From: Comamonadaceae bacterium
Lineage (GTDB): Bacteria > Pseudomonadota > Gammaproteobacteria > Burkholderiales > Burkholderiaceae_C
Assembly (NCBI GenBank): GCA_013298415.1
Contig: JAAFHN010000076.1
Coordinates: 1-9,318, forward strand
Reading direction: 5' to 3'
Length of the DNA stretch: 9,318 bases
Shown: one piece after another, positions 6,394 to 9,318 of the stretch
Numbering within the stretch: the stretch's first letter is position 1
Layout of the letters: the number at the start of each line of letters is the position of its first letter
The notes under the pieces: model-generated
The model's database searches: none
What the model was told of the DNA's origin: nothing
Seen by the model: the letters and a program-made list of their open reading frames with translations, nothing else
Program-made: the position numbers and the translations under genes

Positions 6394-7719
6394 ATGCGAA
6401 AGTTTTCATTGTCCCGTTGCGGCGCTGCGGCGCTGCTCGCCACCGCCTCGCTCGGCTGGCACGGCCCAGCCTCCACCCAAACCATTGATCGCATGAAACT
6501 CAGCGATGGCGAGCTGACTTGCCAACAGCTCTACAACGAGATCAAGCAGATGGAAGGCATAGCGGCTCAGCCCGCCGCAGCCCCCGCGATTGCTGGCTTG
6601 CCGACTCCGGCTCCCGCGCCAGTTGCAGCAACAGCCCCCGCACCAGGGGTGGCCAACAACTTGCTCGGCGGGCTTTTGGGTGCTGCGCAGGCGCGCGGCG
6701 GCAACACCGGCGCGGCAGGCCTGCTCGGCGGGTTGATGGGCGGTCAAGCCGCAGCGCCTGCGATCCCCAACGCAGCGCCTGGCCAAGCCGCTGGCTACGC
6801 TCAGGTGGCGGCCATGCAGCAGCAAGCGATCCAAACCGCATCGCAATACACGAACGATCCGAACTTCCAGCGCAACATGGCGGGCCTGCTCGGCCAGGCC
6901 CAAGGCACCGCGCTCGCTGTGGCGCAAGACCCCAACATGATCCGCCAGATGCTGCTGGCCAACCCCGATCCAGCCATCCGCGCCCAGGCGAACGATCCCG
7001 CCGTGATCGCGCAAATCCAAGCGGCCGTGGGCAGCCCGCAAACGGCAGCAGCGATGAACCAAGGCGCCAACCAAGCGATGGCCATGCTGCAAAACCCGAA
7101 TGCGCTCAACCAAGCGCTCAGCGGCGGCCAAGCCAACAATGCTTTGCAAGCCTTGGCGGGTGCTCAGGCTGGCGGCGCAGGCGCGAATGAGCAAATGCGC
7201 CAATTGATGCTGATGAGCAACGACCCCAAGGTGCGCGCCCAAGCGAACAACCCACAGGCCGTGGCGCAAATGCAAGCTGTGGCACAAAACCCCAACTTGG
7301 CCGTGGCGATGGCCAATGCCCAGCGCGCCGGCGTGAACACCGGTGCCATGCAAGGCGCAATGGGTTTGCTGGGCGGCTTGCAGCAAGCAGCCAACGCCAC
7401 TCAAGCTGGCGCGCCCGCCGCTGCGCCTTCACCAGCAGCAGGTTTGGGCGGTTTGTTCGGCGGCTTGGCCGGTGCGCGCGGCGGCACCGGTGGCCAGCAA
7501 GCGGCCGGTCTCATTGGCGGCCTCTTTGGTGGTGGTGGCGGCGCTGCGCCTGCGGCTCCTGCCGCAGTACCTGTTGCAGCTGCTGCCGCTGCGCCCGCTT
7601 TCGCCGCAGCTCCTGCCGCCAACAACCCCAACCGCGCCGCCCAGGCCAACGCCCGCAAAGAGCACCTCACCGGCCTCTTCTTGGGCAAAGCCTGCAAGCT
7701 ATCCGAAGTGGCGAAGTAA
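6394..7719 (+). CDS. Secreted low-complexity Ala/Gly/Gln/Asn-rich protein with conserved Cys-containing ends (paralog 1)
   Basis: Function unknown. The chosen ATG at 6394 gives 441 residues, a plausible Sec signal peptide (MRKFSLSRCGAAALLATASL, likely cut near residues 25-30) and an SD (AGAGG at 6382-6386, 7 nt away). An in-frame GTG at 6337 would add 19 residues before the signal and is unlikely. Directly after the signal lies IDRMKLSDGELTCQQLYNEI (31-50, Cys43). The C-terminus is RKEHLTGLFLGKACKLSEV (421-439, Cys434). These are the only cysteines in the predicted mature chain and could form a disulfide (inference). Between them are Pro/Ala linkers (57-88, 385-412), Gly-Leu motifs of LLGG type (90-115, 324-388), and a middle region (150-310) with N/D-P-spaced helices, including a duplicated unit at 183-221 and 268-306. 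The next gene is a shorter paralog 59 nt downstream, probably in the same transcript. Envelope location is inferred from the signal peptide. Confidence 0.8.
   Translation: MRKFSLSRCGAAALLATASLGWHGPASTQTIDRMKLSDGELTCQQLYNEIKQMEGIAAQPAAAPAIAGLPTPAPAPVAATAPAPGVANNLLGGLLGAAQARGGNTGAAGLLGGLMGGQAAAPAIPNAAPGQAAGYAQVAAMQQQAIQTASQYTNDPNFQRNMAGLLGQAQGTALAVAQDPNMIRQMLLANPDPAIRAQANDPAVIAQIQAAVGSPQTAAAMNQGANQAMAMLQNPNALNQALSGGQANNALQALAGAQAGGAGANEQMRQLMLMSNDPKVRAQANNPQAVAQMQAVAQNPNLAVAMANAQRAGVNTGAMQGAMGLLGGLQQAANATQAGAPAAAPSPAAGLGGLFGGLAGARGGTGGQQAAGLIGGLFGGGGGAAPAAPAAVPVAAAAAAPAFAAAPAANNPNRAAQANARKEHLTGLFLGKACKLSEVAK
6940..7311 (+). repeat. Internal protein-level duplication (two ~39-residue units, 85 residues apart)
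   Basis: Residues 183-221 (6940-7056) and 268-306 (7195-7311) of paralog 1 align without gaps at 19 of 39 identical positions. Shared landmarks are RQ (184/269), DP (192/277), RAQAN (196-200/281-285), AQ-x-QA (206-210/291-295), P (215/300) and the closing M (221/306). Each unit reads as short amphipathic helices broken by Asn/Asp-Pro. The DNA has diverged, so this is not a recent duplication. Confidence 0.75.
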
Positions 7720-7778
7720 CGCCCGCTCAGCCCCCAACCCCCGATCCCATTTTTCCATCACATCCTGAGGAGTTCCCT

Positions 7779-8381
7779 ATGAAACCCACCCAAAAACTCA
7801 TCGCACTCGCCGTGCTTGCCAGCGCCACGTTCGCACAAGCTCAAGCCCCCGCCAGCATCGATCGCATGAAAATGACCGACGGCGACCTCACCTGCCAGCA
7901 GATCTTTGACGAGATCAAGGGCATGGACGCGATCATCAACGGCACCGCGTTTGCTGCGGCCCCCCCCGCCGCTGCGGCCTCCACACCCGGCGTGGCAGGC
8001 GCTGTGGCCAACCAAGTGGTAGGCGCTGTGGCGCAGCAAGCCGCTGGCCAAGCTGCCGCTCGCATCGGCGGCATGTTTGGTGGCGGTGGTGGCCTCGGCG
8101 GCTTGCTCGGCGGCGGCGGCGGCGGTGGTGGTGGCCTTTTCGGCGGTGGCGGTGGCAACACCGGCGGCGGCTTGCTCGGCAACGTGCTCGGCTCGGTTGC
8201 CAACAACGCCGTGCAACAGCAGCAACAAGCCGCAGCCCAACAAGCCGCTCAGCAACAACAGGCACAGGCTGCGGCCCAAGCCCAGCAGGCAGCGCTCACA
8301 CCCCAGGCCCAAGGCCGCAAAGAGCACCTCACCAGCATCTTCCTGGGCAAGGGTTGCAAGATGTCAGAGATCAAACAGTAA
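7779..8381 (+). CDS. Secreted Gly/Gln/Ala-rich protein with conserved Cys-containing ends (paralog 2)
   Basis: Function unknown. 200 residues with a strong SD (TGAGGAG at 7766-7772) 6 nt before the ATG. The signal peptide is MKPTQKLIALAVLASATFAQ followed by AQA, cut after Ala21 or Ala23. Mature start: IDRMKMTDGDLTCQQIFDEI (27-46, Cys39), 17 of 26 identical to paralog 1 across residues 27-52. C-terminus: RKEHLTSIFLGKGCKMSEI (180-198, Cys193), 14 of 21 identical across the last 21 residues. The interior is quite different from paralog 1 and much shorter: an Ala/Val segment (56-95), a Gly-rich run (96-135) with LLGG and LFGG units, then a Gln/Ala tract (145-172). With only two cysteines in the mature chain, a disulfide joining the ends is possible. 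The common LLGG/NTG words link the two interiors loosely. A strong terminator follows, so the pair probably forms one transcription unit ending at ~8453. Confidence 0.82.
   Translation: MKPTQKLIALAVLASATFAQAQAPASIDRMKMTDGDLTCQQIFDEIKGMDAIINGTAFAAAPPAAAASTPGVAGAVANQVVGAVAQQAAGQAAARIGGMFGGGGGLGGLLGGGGGGGGGLFGGGGGNTGGGLLGNVLGSVANNAVQQQQQAAAQQAAQQQQAQAAAQAQQAALTPQAQGRKEHLTSIFLGKGCKMSEIKQ
8079..8175 (+). repeat. GGC/GGT codon tract encoding poly-Gly in paralog 2
   Basis: Runs of GGN glycine codons at 8079-8092, 8109-8131 and 8138-8167 give many GG pairs with 1-nt spacing, a slippage-prone microsatellite-like stretch with potential to form two-tetrad G-quadruplexes on the coding strand. The tract is in frame here, and length changes of 3 nt would only alter the number of glycines. 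Confidence 0.7.
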
Positions 8382-8419
8382 GGCAAGCCAGAAGCCAGAA
8401 CACTCAGCTGTCAAGCACG

Positions 8420-8453
8420 CGCCGCCCCTCACTGGGCGGCGTTTGTCATTTTT
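8420..8453 (+). terminator. Intrinsic terminator after the paralog pair
   Basis: A perfect 8-bp GC stem, CGCCGCCC (8420-8427) with GGGCGGCG (8434-8441), closes a 6-nt loop CTCACT and is followed by TTTGTCATTTTT (8442-8453). It lies 39 nt past the stop codon of paralog 2. This is the clearest terminator in the window and separates the paralog unit from the corA leader region. Confidence 0.88.
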
Positions 8454-8466
8454 GCCCGCGATAATT

Positions 8467-8484
8467 CGGTGATCGACATCACCG
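8467..8484 (+). other. Perfect 7-bp hairpin after a -10-like GATAAT
   Basis: CGGTGAT (8467-8473), loop CGAC, then ATCACCG (8478-8484). A -10-like GATAAT lies at 8460-8465, but no -35 match was found at normal spacing. A TTGTCA at 8443-8448 is only 11 nt away and overlaps the terminator tail. If GATAAT is used, an RNA would begin at about this hairpin and run into the large inverted repeat. Speculative. Confidence 0.3.
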
Positions 8485-8513
8485 GAGAACACTCCCTTGG
8501 ACGCGCACCCTCA

Positions 8514-8676
8514 GGTGTTGCGTCGGGCCAGAAATGTCGGTGTATCGCGCCGCCATCGGTGAGCGGGGCCAGGCGCAAAGCGCCGCCCATGCGCCCGGCA
8601 CGGGCAAGGCTTGTAACGACGCCGGGCGTAGCGAGGGCCAAGCGAGACAGCGGCATTTCTGGTCTGGCGCAACACC
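8514..8676 (+). repeat. 163-nt rod-like imperfect inverted repeat with G-U compatible arms upstream of corA
   Basis: The left arm 8514-8539 pairs with the right arm 8651-8676 in an unbroken 26-bp helix on plus-strand RNA: 22 Watson-Crick pairs and 4 G-U pairs (8523/8667, 8525/8665, 8527/8663, 8537/8653). After a one-base mismatch the stem continues with TGT (8541-8543)/ACA (8647-8649), another mismatch, and TCGC (8545-8548)/GCGA (8642-8645). The centre adds GGCGC-AAA-GCGCC (8572-8584) and GCCCG-GCA-CGGGC (8593-8605). That all four arm differences are wobble pairs on plus-strand RNA, and would be A-C mismatches on minus, suggests a structured plus-strand RNA or a repeat whose RNA form is under selection. 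It shares three short blocks with 1943-2047 in opposite orientation. I match it to no known RNA family. Confidence 0.8.
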
Positions 8677-8728
8677 AAAGTCGCTCTTTGTCGGGTAGCA
8701 GGGCAGCCCCAAAGCCACTGCGAACCGT

Positions 8729-8763
8729 CAGAGGGCGATTTTTCACATCATTTCGCCCCTCTG
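8729..8763 (+). other. Stem-loop between the rod element and corA
   Basis: CAGAGGGCGA (8729-8738) pairs with TCGCCCCTCTG (8753-8763) over 10 bp with one bulged C, around a T-rich 14-nt loop. The sequence after it (TCTTGGTATTTGTTG) is only moderately T-rich, so it is a doubtful terminator. It may be part of a structured corA leader or the edge of an upstream RNA. Confidence 0.45.
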
Positions 8764-8765
8764 TC

Positions 8766-8796
8766 TTGGTATTTGTTGCATTTGTTGCTATGTATT
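8766..8796 (+). promoter_or_regulatory. Weak sigma-70-like promoter candidate for corA
   Basis: TTGGTA (8766-8771, 4 of 6 to the -35 consensus), a 17-nt spacer, then TATGTA (8789-8794), overlapping TGTATT (8791-8796). The spacer holds a direct repeat TTTGTTGC at 8772-8779 and 8781-8788. A small hairpin TTGCTA (8785-8790)/TAGCAA (8800-8805) overlaps the -10 region. Neither -10 candidate matches well, so this is only a suggestion. Confidence 0.25.
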
Positions 8797-8835
8797 GAGT
8801 AGCAAAAAAGCGACCACATCCCGAAGGTTTGCAGC

Positions 8836-9318
8836 ATGCTCAATGTGTTCACGCTGGCCCATGGTCGGCTCATGCAAGAAGAAATCGAATCGCCACAAGA
8901 GCTGGCGAAATTCAAGCCCATTTGGGTGGATTTGCAAGCGCCTACGCCCGATGAACTGCGTTGGGTGCGCGAGTATTACGGCCTGGTGATCCCCGAAGAC
9001 GCGATGGCCGAAGACATCGAAGAGTCCGCCCGCTTCTACGAAGACGACCACGGCCAGCTCAACATCCGATCTGATTTTTTGATCGCTGATGAAGACGAGC
9101 CGCGCACCGTGCGCGTGGCCTTCATCATGGACAGAGAGGCCACCAAAGACGACACCAGCCACGGGATTTTGTTTTCCCTGCACGACGAAGATGTGCCCGT
9201 GTTTCGCTTGCTGCGCCTGCGCGCGCGCCGCATGCCCGGCCTGATTGAAGACGCCAAAGAAGTGCTCTTGAAGCTCTACGACGCGGATGCTGAATACAGC
9301 GCCGACACGCTGGAAAAC
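8836..9318 (+). CDS. corA: Magnesium/cobalt transporter CorA, N-terminal part (runs off the window)
   Basis: The reading frame is open from the ATG at 8836 to the window end, giving 161 residues and no stop. The N-terminus MLNVFTLAHGRL, then FKPIWVDLQAPTPDE (26-40), EDAMAEDIEESARFYEDD (54-71), VPVFRLLRLRARRMPG (121-136) and EDAKEVLLKLYDADAEYSAD (138-157) match the cytoplasmic funnel domain of Burkholderiales CorA proteins as I know them. CorA is a homopentameric inner-membrane channel for Mg2+ (also Co2+, Ni2+). The two transmembrane helices and the GMN selectivity motif would lie beyond the window. An SD (GAAGG, 8823-8827) sits 8 nt before the ATG. The acidic patch at 54-71 is consistent with the Mg2+-sensing surface between subunits (inference). 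The long structured region upstream could be a leader. Confidence 0.9.
   Translation, partial: MLNVFTLAHGRLMQEEIESPQELAKFKPIWVDLQAPTPDELRWVREYYGLVIPEDAMAEDIEESARFYEDDHGQLNIRSDFLIADEDEPRTVRVAFIMDREATKDDTSHGILFSLHDEDVPVFRLLRLRARRMPGLIEDAKEVLLKLYDADAEYSADTLEN

Noticed and set aside
6406..7404. 332-codon antisense frame opposite paralog 1
   Set aside because: Arises from the Ala/Gly/Gln-rich codons of the sense gene, which has a signal peptide, an SD and conserved ends shared with its neighbour.
8514..8676. Integron attC site
   Set aside because: The long imperfect stem looked similar, but the arm ends do not fit the RYYYAAC / GTTRRRY core sites, and there is no integrase or cassette ORF nearby.
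8700..8735. Cobalamin riboswitch (AAAGCCACTG resembles a conserved B12-riboswitch word)
   Set aside because: Only this one short word matches. The B12 box and the other conserved blocks are missing, and CorA is not a typical B12-riboswitch target.
8469..8798. Open frame of ~110 codons across the corA upstream region
   Set aside because: It runs straight through both arms of the inverted repeat, has arginine/proline-rich content with no family resemblance, and no SD. It is best explained by the GC-rich repeat.

Overview
The window is GC-rich chromosomal DNA with eight protein genes and two unusual palindromic intergenic elements. Gene content, protein style (RecG, QueA and CorA all read like Burkholderiales versions), codon bias and compact spacing point to a betaproteobacterium, most likely Comamonadaceae or a close relative. 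This is recognition from memory, not a search.

Layout, left to right. (1) 22-1945, plus strand: a two-helix DUF350 membrane protein, then a membrane-anchored spermidine-synthase-like aminopropyltransferase. A 26-codon leader frame lies between them and overlaps the second gene's GTG start by 8 nt. (2) 1943-2047: a 105-nt element ending in perfect 24-bp inverted repeats, whose outermost triplets are the stop codons of the two convergent flanking genes. (3) 2045-5081, minus strand: an alpha/beta hydrolase of the monoacylglycerol-lipase type, and upstream of it the helicase gene recG. (4) 5097-6230, plus strand: queA (queuosine tRNA modification), whose start codon is only 15 nt from that of the divergent recG. 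(5) 6394-8381, plus strand: two tandem paralogous secreted proteins of unknown function. They share a short Cys-containing N-terminal motif and a short Cys-containing C-terminal motif; their interiors are low-complexity, differ greatly in length, and do not align. (6) 8382-8835: a 454-nt gap with a strong terminator, a 163-nt rod-like inverted repeat whose arm differences are all G-U compatible, further hairpins and a weak promoter candidate. (7) 8836 to the window end, plus strand: the N-terminal 161 codons of corA (Mg2+/Co2+ transporter).

The housekeeping genes (recG, queA, corA) are ordinary. The parts most likely to be undescribed are the paralogous pair with conserved ends, and the two palindromic elements, which share three short sequence blocks in the same order although they lie in opposite orientations and have different arms. 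The DUF350/aminopropyltransferase pair fits a known but poorly understood association. No mobile-element genes, CRISPR array, tRNA or rRNA were seen.
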